Notes under the pieces: model-generated | What the model was told of the DNA's origin: nothing | Databases searched by the model: none | The model's input: the letters and a program-made list of their open reading frames with translations, nothing else | NCBI GenBank assembly: GCA_949840605.1 | Contig: CATKXN010000009.1 | Span: 1-39,169 of the forward strand | DNA: 39,169 nt | Source: an uncultured Alistipes sp. | GTDB taxonomy: Bacteria; Bacteroidota; Bacteroidia; Bacteroidales; Rikenellaceae | Reading direction: 5' to 3' | Translations under genes and position numbers: made by a program | Part shown: one piece after another, positions 8,614 through 16,384 of the stretch | Layout: each line of letters opens with the position of its first letter | How positions within the stretch are numbered: position 1 is the first letter of the stretch

Positions 8614-9069
8614 TTACAGAATAAAGGTAAAGGGCAGCAGCCGCGCCGCCGAATCGAGCACCGAAGCCGTCCCGCTGCCGCTCATGATGACCCGCATCGG
8701 GGAGCCCTGGCGGCGTTCGACGTCGACCATCACCTGCCGGCACTGGCCGCAGGGATAGCACTCGCGCTCCGAAGGCTCCGAAGCGATGGCCAGCGTTTCG
8801 ATCGGATCGTCGGCATAATTGGCCTGGGCGTAAAACAGCAGCGTCCGCTCGGCGCAAAGGCCCGCGGGATAAACTTCGCTTTCGAAATTGCTGCCGTAAA
8901 GGATCTTCCCGCTGCGCAGCCGCGCGGCGGCCCCTACGCGGAATTTCGAATAGGGGGCATGCGCATTGGCGGTGGCCCGCTCGGCTTCGGCGACCAGTTT
9001 GCGGTCGGCTTCGGGAAGCTCCGCGAGCGCCGCATAGTGTTCATAGTCGAAACAAAACTGCTTTTCCAT
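8614..9069 (-). CDS. cdd: Cytidine deaminase
   Basis: A 151-residue zinc enzyme that converts cytidine or deoxycytidine to uridine or deoxyuridine in pyrimidine salvage. The zinc-site signature is complete: C72-A-E74 (LCAERT), with E74 the proton shuttle, and P-C107-GQ-C110. The residues NFESEVYPAG before it form the substrate pocket. The ATG at 9069 is fixed by a strong Shine-Dalgarno AAGGAGG four bases upstream. The frame is open further upstream to 9213 without homology. The gene heads the eight-gene minus-strand operon ending with comF and has a consensus promoter. Confidence 0.96.
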   Translation of the reverse strand: MEKQFCFDYEHYAALAELPEADRKLVAEAERATANAHAPYSKFRVGAAARLRSGKILYGSNFESEVYPAGLCAERTLLFYAQANYADDPIETLAIASEPSERECYPCGQCRQVMVDVERRQGSPMRVIMSGSGTASVLDSAARLLPFTFIL

Positions 9070-9073
9070 AATT

Positions 9074-9080
9074 CCTCCTT
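9074..9080 (-). promoter_or_regulatory. Strong Shine-Dalgarno site of cdd
   Basis: AAGGAGG lies four bases before the cdd ATG on the minus strand. It stands out because most other starts in the window have no clear Shine-Dalgarno sequence, as is usual in Bacteroidota. It decides the start at 9069 over the longer open frame. Confidence 0.85.
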
Positions 9081-9098
9081 TTTTACAGGGGTGAATTA

Positions 9099-9131
9099 CA
9101 AAGATAATGAAACTTTGCGGTTTTTTCCGAA
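9099..9131 (-). promoter_or_regulatory. Promoter of the cdd-to-comF operon
   Basis: On the minus strand TATCTTTG (9106-9099) matches the -7 consensus TAnnTTTG fully. A -33-like TTCG (9131-9128, three of four bases) lies 21 bases upstream. The inferred start of transcription is near 9092, leaving an untranslated leader of about 20 bases that contains the Shine-Dalgarno site. Confidence 0.65.
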
Positions 9132-9218
9132 TCCGTTTCGGTTTATTAACCGTTTTTTCCGTCGCGGTCCGACCGGATGTTCCTTTCACAGGCCGTATCA
9201 GCGTCAACGACACAAACG

Positions 9219-10646
9219 TCAGTCTACAACGAGGATCGGAATTCCGAACAGAAAAGCCGTTTTCTTCAGTCGTCCGAGCTGGTGTCCGGTTCCGATAGCG
9301 CAGTGGTGCGAAGGTCCCGCTTTGCTCCAGGCATCCATGAATTTCCGGGCACCGCAGGCAAACCGGTATCGGCTGTTGGTGTTTCCGATCTCCAGGACCG
9401 GTCCCTCGACCGCTTCGCCTTCGGCCGCCAGCAGGTAAACGCCTTTCCCGTCCTCGCAGACCGAAAGCAGCGTCACAGGCCCTTGCTTCACCGTCATCTG
9501 GATTGAAAGCCCTTTGCCGGGTTTCCCGTGATAGACGGGCAGCGGAACAAGTCCGACACGTCCTTCGGCAATCTCGAAATGAGCCGGTCCGTCATGTCCC
9601 AGCATCACGATATCGTCGTTGAAATCCATTGCATAGAACTCCGAGAATGAGCCTCCGGCGCCCAGCAGTGACAGAATCTTCATCGCCTGGACATTCTTCA
9701 CCTCACACTCTCCGGCCACGGGAATACCGCGCCCCGTAAGCAGCGTATTCCCGGCGATTACGGAAGTAGCGATATCCTCATACGCACCTTCGCCCTCGTA
9801 ATAATAGGCCATCGCTCCGAGCCGGCGGTTTCCGACCATCCGGTCCAAAGCCACCGACGTCGCCGCCGCACGCCGCAGTTCGGATGCTTCGCATTCCGGA
9901 CTCACCTCGAAGTTCGCACGGAATTCCTCGAGTTTGGCATTCACATCCTCTTCGGTCAGCCGATCCCGGTAACGCTTCAGTTCACACATTTCCAGCATCT
10001 CCAAATGCGTCCCGAAGACAGCCGACTGACGGGTGATGTCGGTATAAACGTCGAGCATCCCCCCGTAATAGTGGCCCAGAATACCCAGCCGGTTCTCCCG
10101 CATGCCCCGGTAAACTTTCGCCGCAGCGACCCACTCTCCGATCTGTTCCCACGCCCAGGCGTCTTTCAGGTAGCCGGTAACCATGTCGTAGCGCAGCCCG
10201 GCCCGGTTGAATACATTGGCGATTTCCGGAACGGAACAGGCCTGACAGTTCTCCAGCCACATGCCGGTCATCCGTCCCCGGTCGCCGAGCGCATTGACCT
10301 TCCGGTAGTCGATGGCGGCCGCAGGCTGCAGGTTCAGCACGATGACGGGACATCCGATGCGCCGAGCCACGGGCAGGATCGTCGAGGAGAGACAATAAGT
10401 GGCGACATACAAAAATACGAGGTCTACCTCCTGCCGTGCCAGCAGCGACGCCGCCGCGAGCGCCTTTTCGGGCGAATCCACCATCCCGGCATCGACGACC
10501 TCGACGTCGTCCGCCCTTCCGATCCCGGCCGCAATCTCCTCCCTGTAAGCGTTCAGACGATCGCGCAAACCGTCAAACTGATTCCAATACGTATCGAGCC
10601 CCGTAGCAAATAGCCCGATGCGGGCCCGTGTCGTTGTCTTTTCCAT
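9219..10646 (-). CDS. AraA-like (L-arabinose/L-fucose isomerase family) sugar isomerase
   Basis: A 475-residue cytoplasmic protein with the fold of L-arabinose and L-fucose isomerases, which convert aldoses to ketoses with a divalent metal. Visible family features are an N-terminal Rossmann-like half ([22 protein letters not shown]), [13 protein letters not shown] at about 191-203, [30 protein letters not shown] with E284, E286 and E313 as possible metal ligands, [10 protein letters not shown] with H351, and a C-terminal [14 protein letters not shown] (H447/H448) resembling the AHH motif of AraA. The annotated start is [13 protein letters not shown]; an open frame extends upstream to 10733 over the AT-rich intergenic DNA. 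The true substrate is uncertain, since it is a divergent homologue rather than a textbook AraA. It is transcribed divergently from the first AraC-family regulator, a likely controller. Confidence 0.75.
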   Translation of the reverse strand: MEKTTTRARIGLFATGLDTYWNQFDGLRDRLNAYREEIAAGIGRADDVEVVDAGMVDSPEKALAAASLLARQEVDLVFLYVATYCLSSTILPVARRIGCPVIVLNLQPAAAIDYRKVNALGDRGRMTGMWLENCQACSVPEIANVFNRAGLRYDMVTGYLKDAWAWEQIGEWVAAAKVYRGMRENRLGILGHYYGGMLDVYTDITRQSAVFGTHLEMLEMCELKRYRDRLTEEDVNAKLEEFRANFEVSPECEASELRRAAATSVALDRMVGNRRLGAMAYYYEGEGAYEDIATSVIAGNTLLTGRGIPVAGECEVKNVQAMKILSLLGAGGSFSEFYAMDFNDDIVMLGHDGPAHFEIAEGRVGLVPLPVYHGKPGKGLSIQMTVKQGPVTLLSVCEDGKGVYLLAAEGEAVEGPVLEIGNTNSRYRFACGARKFMDAWSKAGPSHHCAIGTGHQLGRLKKTAFLFGIPILVVD

Positions 10647-10825
10647 AAACAAGTAATGAATTTTCAGCAAAACTAAGCAATTCACCGCAGGCCCCGTTTC
10701 TCTCATTGATTTGATGATTTCATTTTTTGACATGAAATTTTATCAAAAAATTAAGGCCCATATAAACTTTTATTCCTATAATTGCACAGGCAATTTCAAA
10801 ATTTGCCGCCATCATTTTTTTCATA
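10647..10825. promoter_or_regulatory. Divergent control region between the AraA-like gene and AraC regulator 1
   Basis: An AT-rich spacer of 179 bases. For the minus-strand isomerase gene a perfect -7 element TAGTTTTG lies at 10675-10668, but no TTTG sits at the expected distance. For the plus-strand regulator, TATAATTG (10777-10784) is the nearest -7-like match, without a -33 element. Two overlapping dyads could be operator half-sites: ATTTCAT (10717-10723) with ATGAAAT (10732-10738), and TTTTTTGA (10723-10730) with TCAAAAAA (10743-10750). A smaller one, ATTGC/GCAAT, lies at 10781-10794. Regulation by the adjacent AraC-family protein is inference. Confidence 0.45.
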
Positions 10826-11755
10826 ATGGAAGAAAGCCACGTAAAATACCTGATGTCGAACGACCAGGACATGCTTTGGGGAATGGTCGTAACTACGGCC
10901 GGGCACCAGAACATCCCGCCGCAGGCCGAATACCCGTCGCGCAACCACCCCACCCGCTACCTTTTCTCGACCGAGAAGGGGCGGGTCCTGAACGAATACC
11001 AACTGGTCTACATCACCCGGGGCAGGGGGCAGTTCGTATCCACCCGGCAAAAGGAGTGCGAAATCCGGGAGGGGGACATGTTTCTGCTCTTTCCGGGCGA
11101 ATGGCACAACTACCGTCCCGATCCGCAGACCGGGTGGCACGAATCCTGGGTCGGATTCACGGGCCCGGACATCGAAAAGCGAGTGGCCTCGCGGTTTTTC
11201 GTCCGGGAAAAGGCCGTTTTCAGCATCGGCATCCATGAAGAGATCTATCACCTCTACCGCTGGGCCGCGACCGTAGCCCAGCAGCAGGGTTCGGGCCATC
11301 AGCAGATTCTGGCGGGGATCGTCAATCTGCTGCTCGGATTCGCCTACAGCGAGGACCGCCAAATGGCTTTCCGCGACAAGAACATCGACGGACAGATCGC
11401 CAAAGCGAAAATACTGATGCAGGAAAACATCGAGCATAATCTGCCGGGAGAAACCATCGCCCGCCAGATCGGCATGGGGTACTCCTGGTTCCGGCGCATC
11501 TTCAAAGAGTACACGGGGTTCGCCCCCAACCAATACATGCAGGAACTGAAAATTTCCAAATCCAAGGAGCTGCTCACCAACTCCGAAATGAACTGCCAGC
11601 AGATCGCCTATGCCGTCGGGTTCGAAACTCCCTCCTACTTCAACATCGTCTTCAAAAAGAAAACCGGCATGACTCCTTCCAAATACCGCGAATTCACTCA
11701 GGGCAGCCAGCTGCAGCCCCTGGCCGGATTGACCGTACAATCCAAACCGTTCTGA
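10826..11755 (+). CDS. AraC-family transcriptional regulator 1
   Basis: A 309-residue cytoplasmic regulator with an N-terminal AraC-type sugar-binding cupin domain (about residues 35-130; LVYITRGRGQF, GDMFLLFPGEWHNYRP) and a C-terminal double helix-turn-helix DNA-binding domain (about 190-290; MQENIEHNLPGETIARQIGM, then QIAYAVGFETPSYFNIVFKKKTGMTPSKYR). Such proteins usually sense a sugar and activate adjacent catabolic genes. It diverges from the AraA-like isomerase gene and ends before a strong hairpin terminator. The inducer is not known; an arabinose-related sugar would fit the neighbourhood (inference). The ATG at 10826 is supported by the upstream AT-rich spacer. Confidence 0.92.
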   Translation: MEESHVKYLMSNDQDMLWGMVVTTAGHQNIPPQAEYPSRNHPTRYLFSTEKGRVLNEYQLVYITRGRGQFVSTRQKECEIREGDMFLLFPGEWHNYRPDPQTGWHESWVGFTGPDIEKRVASRFFVREKAVFSIGIHEEIYHLYRWAATVAQQQGSGHQQILAGIVNLLLGFAYSEDRQMAFRDKNIDGQIAKAKILMQENIEHNLPGETIARQIGMGYSWFRRIFKEYTGFAPNQYMQELKISKSKELLTNSEMNCQQIAYAVGFETPSYFNIVFKKKTGMTPSKYREFTQGSQLQPLAGLTVQSKPF

Positions 11756-11878
11756 AAAAATGCCGTTCCTGCCTTTGCCCGCCCTTCCAAGACCACAGCT
11801 ATGGCACGCCGGGTGACGGCAGCACGAGTGCAGCCACGCGATCTCCTGGAAAAGCCCGGAAATCCGGACGCCCCCATG

Positions 11879-11921
11879 AAAACAGACATCCCGGGATTTT
11901 TCGGCCCGGGATGTCTGTTTT
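11879..11921. terminator. Bidirectional hairpin terminator
   Basis: Perfect inverted repeat with 17-base arms: AAAACAGACATCCCGGG (11879-11895) and its exact complement (11905-11921), around a 9-base loop. The outer ends give TTTT tails on both strands, so it can end transcription of the AraC gene on the plus strand and of the uxuA-GH99-like-GH127 operon on the minus strand. Bases 11756-11878 hold no convincing gene. Confidence 0.88.
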
Positions 11922-11934
11922 GTCATACAGCACT

Positions 11935-13860
11935 CTATTGCACCGGCCAATAGACCGTGTAGCGCTCGAAATGAATCCGGTAAAAAGGTTCGATCACAAT
12001 GTCCCGGAATTTCTCACTGTCGAATCCGAACGTGAGGGGACCGTCACCGGTCTTTACCACATGCGAAGCGATGGCCTCAGCCGTCCAGGGCACGAAAGTC
12101 CGCGCCGGCAGCGGGATTACGTTATCGGCCCCGTTGTCGATTCCCCGCCAGAACGAGTCGGGCAGAGCATCCCGCCCCATGCGCCCGGCCAGCACATACG
12201 GACCGTAAAGCAGAGCGGAATAGCGCTCCGAACCGGGCAGTTTTTCCGCCGTGACACGCGGACGGAAACCGATCGTCAGCGTATCCGCCCCGCTCCACGG
12301 TTCCCGGACGACCCAATAACCGGCCGAATCCGTCCCGGGCGCGATCGTCCGGCCGTTGAGCTTCACCACAGCCTCCGGCGACCACGAAGGTTTGCGCACC
12401 AACAGCCCCCAATCCCGATCCCGTCCGGTATGCAGAATCAGGGCCACCTCCGACGACTCCGGCATCGAAGCCTGCTGGACCAGGGAAATATCCCGCTCCT
12501 TCCACGTCAAGGCCGCCGGCACGAACAGATTAACCATCAGGTCACGCCCCTGCCTGGTAAAAATCATGCGGTTCAGTTTGGCGGGAGTTTCCAGACCGGA
12601 CTGGTTGCAGCACCAGAACGAATGATCTTCCGATCCGTAGACCCGGTAGTGCGCCGGGCGCATCGGCGTAAAATAGACACACATTCCTCTGCAAGGATCG
12701 TATGCCGAAAGAATATGGTTCAACAGCACCCGCTCGTAATACTCTGCCATCCGCGCCTCCGGGCGCTGCGCGAAAAGCGCTTCGGTCAGACGCATCATAT
12801 TCACCGAATTGCAGGTCTCGGGCCCGCCCTGCTGCAATATCTTCTCTTCGAAACACGACTCCGGAAAGAAATGTTCGCCGGTGCTGTTACCCCCGATCAC
12901 CCAACTGTGGCGTGTCGTGACAATCTCCCAGAAATTACGCGCGGCCCGGTCGAAACGTCCGTCCCCGGTATGGGTATAGTACTTTTCAAACCCGGTGAAT
13001 TTGGGTATCTGCGTATTGGCATGCCAGCCGTTCAGGATATCCCTTCCTTCGGAAAGGGGAACCCACATACTCCTGTCGTTAAGGCGTCCGGCCCATTCCA
13101 GGTAACGCTTCTCCCCGGTCAGTTCATACACGTCGAGATACGACTCGTTGATCGAACCGTGTTCGCATACCAGCAGCCGTTGCACCTGCTCGTCGGTGAG
13201 TTTGTCCAGCACGCCGTATCCGAACCAGTCGGCCAGCGAGGTCATCAGCGTCAGCGCCTGTCGCTGACCGGCCTCCGCATAGGCGGCCCGGAGTCCGTGA
13301 AGCATCTTGTTGATCAGATAAAGCGGAGCCCAGGCCCCGTTGACGGTCGGATTGTCGGTCCGTATTTCCCCGGCCGCCACGTTCCTGAACAGTTCCCGGC
13401 CATCGGCAATGGCCAGTATGTAACCGTCGCCGCCCGCCTTCCGACAGGCTTCGAGTTCCGACAGGGTGTATGCCAGTCGCCGGAGCAGACGTTCGTCGCC
13501 CGTCGCCCGATACATCAGCGACAACCCCGACAGATAATATCCCATAAACCCGCCGCGCAGAGGCCCGACACCCCAGACATCCTCGGATTCCCATCCGGCA
13601 TAGGGCTGCGCCTTCGGGGTCAGTCCGGCTTCGGTCCGAAAGAAATGAAGCAGCGAATCGGGCTGCAGCCAGAGCAGGTAATCCCGCCCCTGGTCCTGCA
13701 GCTCGCGAAGCGGGCCGGGCAGCAAATGCACTTCGTCCGGAGCAAACCAGGCCACCCGGCCGGCGACGAGGGGCGTAACTTTCTGTCCCCGGGATACATC
13801 GCACCCAGCGACGAAAGCCATGCAGAAGGCAGCAAGGCCTAACCAATAACGCCACCTCAT
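11935..13860 (-). CDS. GH127/DUF1680-type beta-L-arabinofuranosidase lipoprotein
   Basis: A 641-residue predicted lipoprotein (lipobox FVAGC, C20) of the DUF1680 superfamily, which contains the GH127 and GH146 beta-L-arabinofuranosidases. The family uses a zinc-bound cysteine nucleophile and two glutamates. Here GEHF carries E329, ETC carries E348 and C350, and the pair WCCNQSG carries C417 and C418, matching the arrangement described for Bifidobacterium HypBA1. An (alpha/alpha)6 barrel (about 30-440) is followed by beta domains. The ATG at 13860 overlaps the TGA of the upstream gene (ATGA), so the two are co-translated. As a lipoprotein it would act in the periplasm or at the surface, removing L-arabinofuranose. 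GH127 versus GH146 cannot be separated by eye. Confidence 0.85.
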   Translation of the reverse strand: MRWRYWLGLAAFCMAFVAGCDVSRGQKVTPLVAGRVAWFAPDEVHLLPGPLRELQDQGRDYLLWLQPDSLLHFFRTEAGLTPKAQPYAGWESEDVWGVGPLRGGFMGYYLSGLSLMYRATGDERLLRRLAYTLSELEACRKAGGDGYILAIADGRELFRNVAAGEIRTDNPTVNGAWAPLYLINKMLHGLRAAYAEAGQRQALTLMTSLADWFGYGVLDKLTDEQVQRLLVCEHGSINESYLDVYELTGEKRYLEWAGRLNDRSMWVPLSEGRDILNGWHANTQIPKFTGFEKYYTHTGDGRFDRAARNFWEIVTTRHSWVIGGNSTGEHFFPESCFEEKILQQGGPETCNSVNMMRLTEALFAQRPEARMAEYYERVLLNHILSAYDPCRGMCVYFTPMRPAHYRVYGSEDHSFWCCNQSGLETPAKLNRMIFTRQGRDLMVNLFVPAALTWKERDISLVQQASMPESSEVALILHTGRDRDWGLLVRKPSWSPEAVVKLNGRTIAPGTDSAGYWVVREPWSGADTLTIGFRPRVTAEKLPGSERYSALLYGPYVLAGRMGRDALPDSFWRGIDNGADNVIPLPARTFVPWTAEAIASHVVKTGDGPLTFGFDSEKFRDIVIEPFYRIHFERYTVYWPVQ

Positions 13861-15053
13861 CGTTCGTCGGTTATGAACACCCGTTTCACAGCCTCCAAAT
13901 ACCCGTAACCGTTCAAACTGTCGGGTTCGAGGCAGCTGCCTTCGGCCCATTCGTTCCAAGCGTTGATCGTAATCAGGGGCGGCTGGTCGGGATGTGCGTC
14001 GACATAGGCTTTCGCACGCCGCAGAAATGCTTCGAAACGGGCCGGCGTCGATCCCGTCACACAGGGCTGCAAACCCTCGGGATAGCGCGGATTCGGGTCC
14101 CAACCGACCGACACGTGCGGAAAATAGGGCACGTCGAATTCCCTGTCGAATTTTTCATAATAAGCGGAGGCCATATCTCCCCACTCCCGATAATCCCGGT
14201 CCGCCGGCGCCAGGTGGCACCACTGGTAATTGGTCAGACTCTCGAATCCGAAACGGCGCACCGTGTTTTGTTGAGAGACAGAGGTATCTCCTGCCATACC
14301 CGTCGAGGTAGCCGGCAGCAGAAACCAAAGAATCGGCTGGATGTGCACCCCCGGCAGCCCGGCGTCGACGCATTTCTTCCGAAACCGGTCGAGCGCGGCT
14401 GCGGCCTGCTCCTCGCCGCCCATTTCCCGGATGAAAGTCGAGGTTTCATAGATGGAAAAGACCGGTTTGCCGTCGATCCTGTAGTAATTCGGCAGTTTGA
14501 AATAGTCTTCGATCAGGTGATCGGCAATCCGGTCGAATATCTCCGGCGTAACCGGCTCCGGCCAGTAAATCTTGCCCTTGTCGGGATCGGCCGCATCGAG
14601 GTAGGAAGTCATCACGTGGTTGGCCCACATCAGATAGAACTTCATCTTCCGGTTGTTCCCGGCTTGCAGGAAGCCCTTGTTCAGCACATCTTCCAGAAAC
14701 GGGCGGTCGTCGTACCAATACCAGTCGAAAATGAAGGTATTGACCCCGTATTCGAGAGCCGTGCGTATCTTTTTTTCCTGCACCTGCGGATCGGCCTCGT
14801 CCAGATAGCCCCACAACGGAATACGGGGCTGCCGGTGTCCTTCGAATTTAGGGCGCGCCTTGTAAACGGCCTCCCACTCGCCGACCCCGTCGGGGAAAAT
14901 CCCGATCTCCGCGAAGCGGGGATCATTGTGATAGGCCGGCCAGACGAACGCAGCGACATCGTATTCGGCGGCAGGGGGTTCTCCCTCCCCGCAGGACGTA
15001 ACGGCGAGGCACAGCACCCCGGCGAGGGACAAAATAAAGATATTCTTTTTCAT
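13857..15053 (-). CDS. GH99-like/WbsX-type (PF14307) lipoprotein
   Basis: A 398-residue predicted lipoprotein (lipobox AVTSC, C21). The rest is a single TIM-barrel-like domain of the type often annotated as glycosyltransferase WbsX or GH99-like. The family motifs are visible: YHNDPRF near 41-47, FDWYWYDDRPFLED at 109-122, GWDPNPRY near 317-324, and INAWNEWAEGSCLEPD at 362-377, whose glutamates are the likely catalytic residues. Export as a lipoprotein argues for a glycan-degrading rather than an O-antigen transferase role (inference). The MKKNIFILS start at 15053 is preferred over an upstream open frame because the signal peptide begins there. It lies 19 bases after uxuA and overlaps the GH127 gene. 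A second member begins at 38683. Confidence 0.82.
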   Translation of the reverse strand: MKKNIFILSLAGVLCLAVTSCGEGEPPAAEYDVAAFVWPAYHNDPRFAEIGIFPDGVGEWEAVYKARPKFEGHRQPRIPLWGYLDEADPQVQEKKIRTALEYGVNTFIFDWYWYDDRPFLEDVLNKGFLQAGNNRKMKFYLMWANHVMTSYLDAADPDKGKIYWPEPVTPEIFDRIADHLIEDYFKLPNYYRIDGKPVFSIYETSTFIREMGGEEQAAAALDRFRKKCVDAGLPGVHIQPILWFLLPATSTGMAGDTSVSQQNTVRRFGFESLTNYQWCHLAPADRDYREWGDMASAYYEKFDREFDVPYFPHVSVGWDPNPRYPEGLQPCVTGSTPARFEAFLRRAKAYVDAHPDQPPLITINAWNEWAEGSCLEPDSLNGYGYLEAVKRVFITDER

Positions 15054-15072
15054 ACGGTTGGAATTAGTCGAT

Positions 15073-16272
15073 TCATAAACCTCGTTCAATGCCCATTTCG
15101 AGACCGCAGATCTCGGCAAAACCCTTCATGCGGCCCACCAGCGGATAGCCCGGATTGGAAAAGCGCCCGAAATCGTCGAGCATCCGCAGTCCGTGGTCGG
15201 GACGGAACGGCATGGCCGTGTCCTGCCGCCCTTCGGCAATACGGCGGCGCTGCTCTTCGAGCAAAGCTTTCAACACGGCGTACATATCCGCCGAACCCGC
15301 GAGGTGCCCCGATTCGAAGAAACTCTTCTCACCCAACTGCTGCGTATTGCGCAGGTGTACGAAGTGAATCCGCGGCCCCAGCTCGCGCGTCATGGCCGGC
15401 AGGTCGTTATCGGGCCTCGCCGAAAGCGACCCGGCACAGAACGTCACGCCATTGACGGAATCGTCGTACTGACGCAGAATCCAGCGGAAATCCTCGATGG
15501 TGCTGGCGATGCGCGGCAGCCCGAGCAACGGGAAAGGCGGATCGTCGGGATGGATGCAGAGATTGACGCCCGCCTCCCGGGCCACCGGGCACACCTCTTT
15601 CAGGAATAGAGCCAGATGTTCCCGCAGCCGGTCGGGACCGATGCCGTCGTAACGCGCCAAACAGCGCAGGAACACCTGTTTGTAATCCTCGCAGTCGCCG
15701 ACCGTACCGTTGATGAAACCCTGTGTGACCACGATGATATTGTGTGCCAGCTCCTCCCGCTCCGCGGCATTCATTTCGGCAGCCAGCGCCGCAGCCCGTT
15801 CGCACACCTCGGGCGGATAGTCCCCCGCCGCCCCGGGACGCCGGAGAATATGGATGTCGAATGCGGCGAAACGGTCGTAGTCGAAGCGCATCGATTCGGT
15901 ACCGCGTACATTCGCATAGCACAGGTCGGTACGAGCCCAATCCAACACCGGCATAAAATTATAACATACGGTCCGGATTCCGCAGGCCGCCAGATTTCGC
16001 AGCGACTGCCGGTAATTCTCGATATGCCGCACGCAATCCGCCGTGCGGAGCTTGATCGCCTCCGATACCGGAAGGCTCTCGGCCACACTCCAGCGCATCC
16101 CCTCGGCAGCAATGCGGTCACGTACTTTTACGATCTCCTCCACAGGCCATACTTCGCCTGCAGGAATGTGGTGCAGAGCCGTCACGATGCCTTCGGCGCC
16201 AATCTGCCGAATCTCCGGCAGCGTCACCGTATCGCTCTCCCCGAACCATCTCCAAGTCTTTTCCAATGCCAT
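15073..16272 (-). CDS. uxuA: D-mannonate dehydratase
   Basis: A 399-residue cytoplasmic enzyme that dehydrates D-mannonate to 2-keto-3-deoxy-D-gluconate in hexuronate catabolism. The TIM-barrel has the family start LEKTWRWFGESDTV. The expected metal-site residues are H241 (CIHPDDPPFPLLG), C279 (VTFCAGSLSA), H306 (FVHLRN) and D359 (RPDHGLRML). Length is standard. It heads the minus-strand operon with the GH99-like and GH127 genes and diverges from the second AraC regulator. An SDR-type mannonate oxidoreductase, the enzyme before it in the pathway, lies in the neighbouring PUL at 30935-31738. Uronate isomerase and KDG kinase are not in the window. Confidence 0.95.
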   Translation of the reverse strand: MALEKTWRWFGESDTVTLPEIRQIGAEGIVTALHHIPAGEVWPVEEIVKVRDRIAAEGMRWSVAESLPVSEAIKLRTADCVRHIENYRQSLRNLAACGIRTVCYNFMPVLDWARTDLCYANVRGTESMRFDYDRFAAFDIHILRRPGAAGDYPPEVCERAAALAAEMNAAEREELAHNIIVVTQGFINGTVGDCEDYKQVFLRCLARYDGIGPDRLREHLALFLKEVCPVAREAGVNLCIHPDDPPFPLLGLPRIASTIEDFRWILRQYDDSVNGVTFCAGSLSARPDNDLPAMTRELGPRIHFVHLRNTQQLGEKSFFESGHLAGSADMYAVLKALLEEQRRRIAEGRQDTAMPFRPDHGLRMLDDFGRFSNPGYPLVGRMKGFAEICGLEMGIERGL

Positions 16273-16353
16273 AAAATCAAATATTATAATAAATACCCAA
16301 AGGTTGAAAATAAATAGCCCCGTAGCAAATGAATTTTTTGCATATTCTGTTGA

Positions 16354-16361
16354 TATATTTG
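16354..16361 (+). promoter_or_regulatory. Candidate -7 element of AraC regulator 2
   Basis: TATATTTG fits the -7 consensus TAnnTTTG and lies 23 bases before the regulator ATG. The nearest TTTG (16337-16340) is 13 bases upstream, shorter than the usual 19-21, so this is a weaker call. The 112-base divergent spacer (16273-16384) also holds AT-rich sequence before uxuA, with no convincing promoter on that strand. Confidence 0.4.
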
Positions 16362-16384
16362 CATAAGCCGATCAACCCCGCGCC

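Noticed and set aside
9139..9158. Hairpin CGGTT-TATT-AACCG followed by six T on the plus strand
   Set aside because: It looks like a terminator only on the plus strand, where no gene precedes it. On the minus strand, where the isomerase gene ends, the T-tract is missing. The stem is also only 5 pairs.
11698..11889. A 63-codon minus-strand frame in the spacer after AraC 1
   Set aside because: It overlaps the end of the regulator gene and runs into the terminator hairpin. It has no ribosome site or homology.
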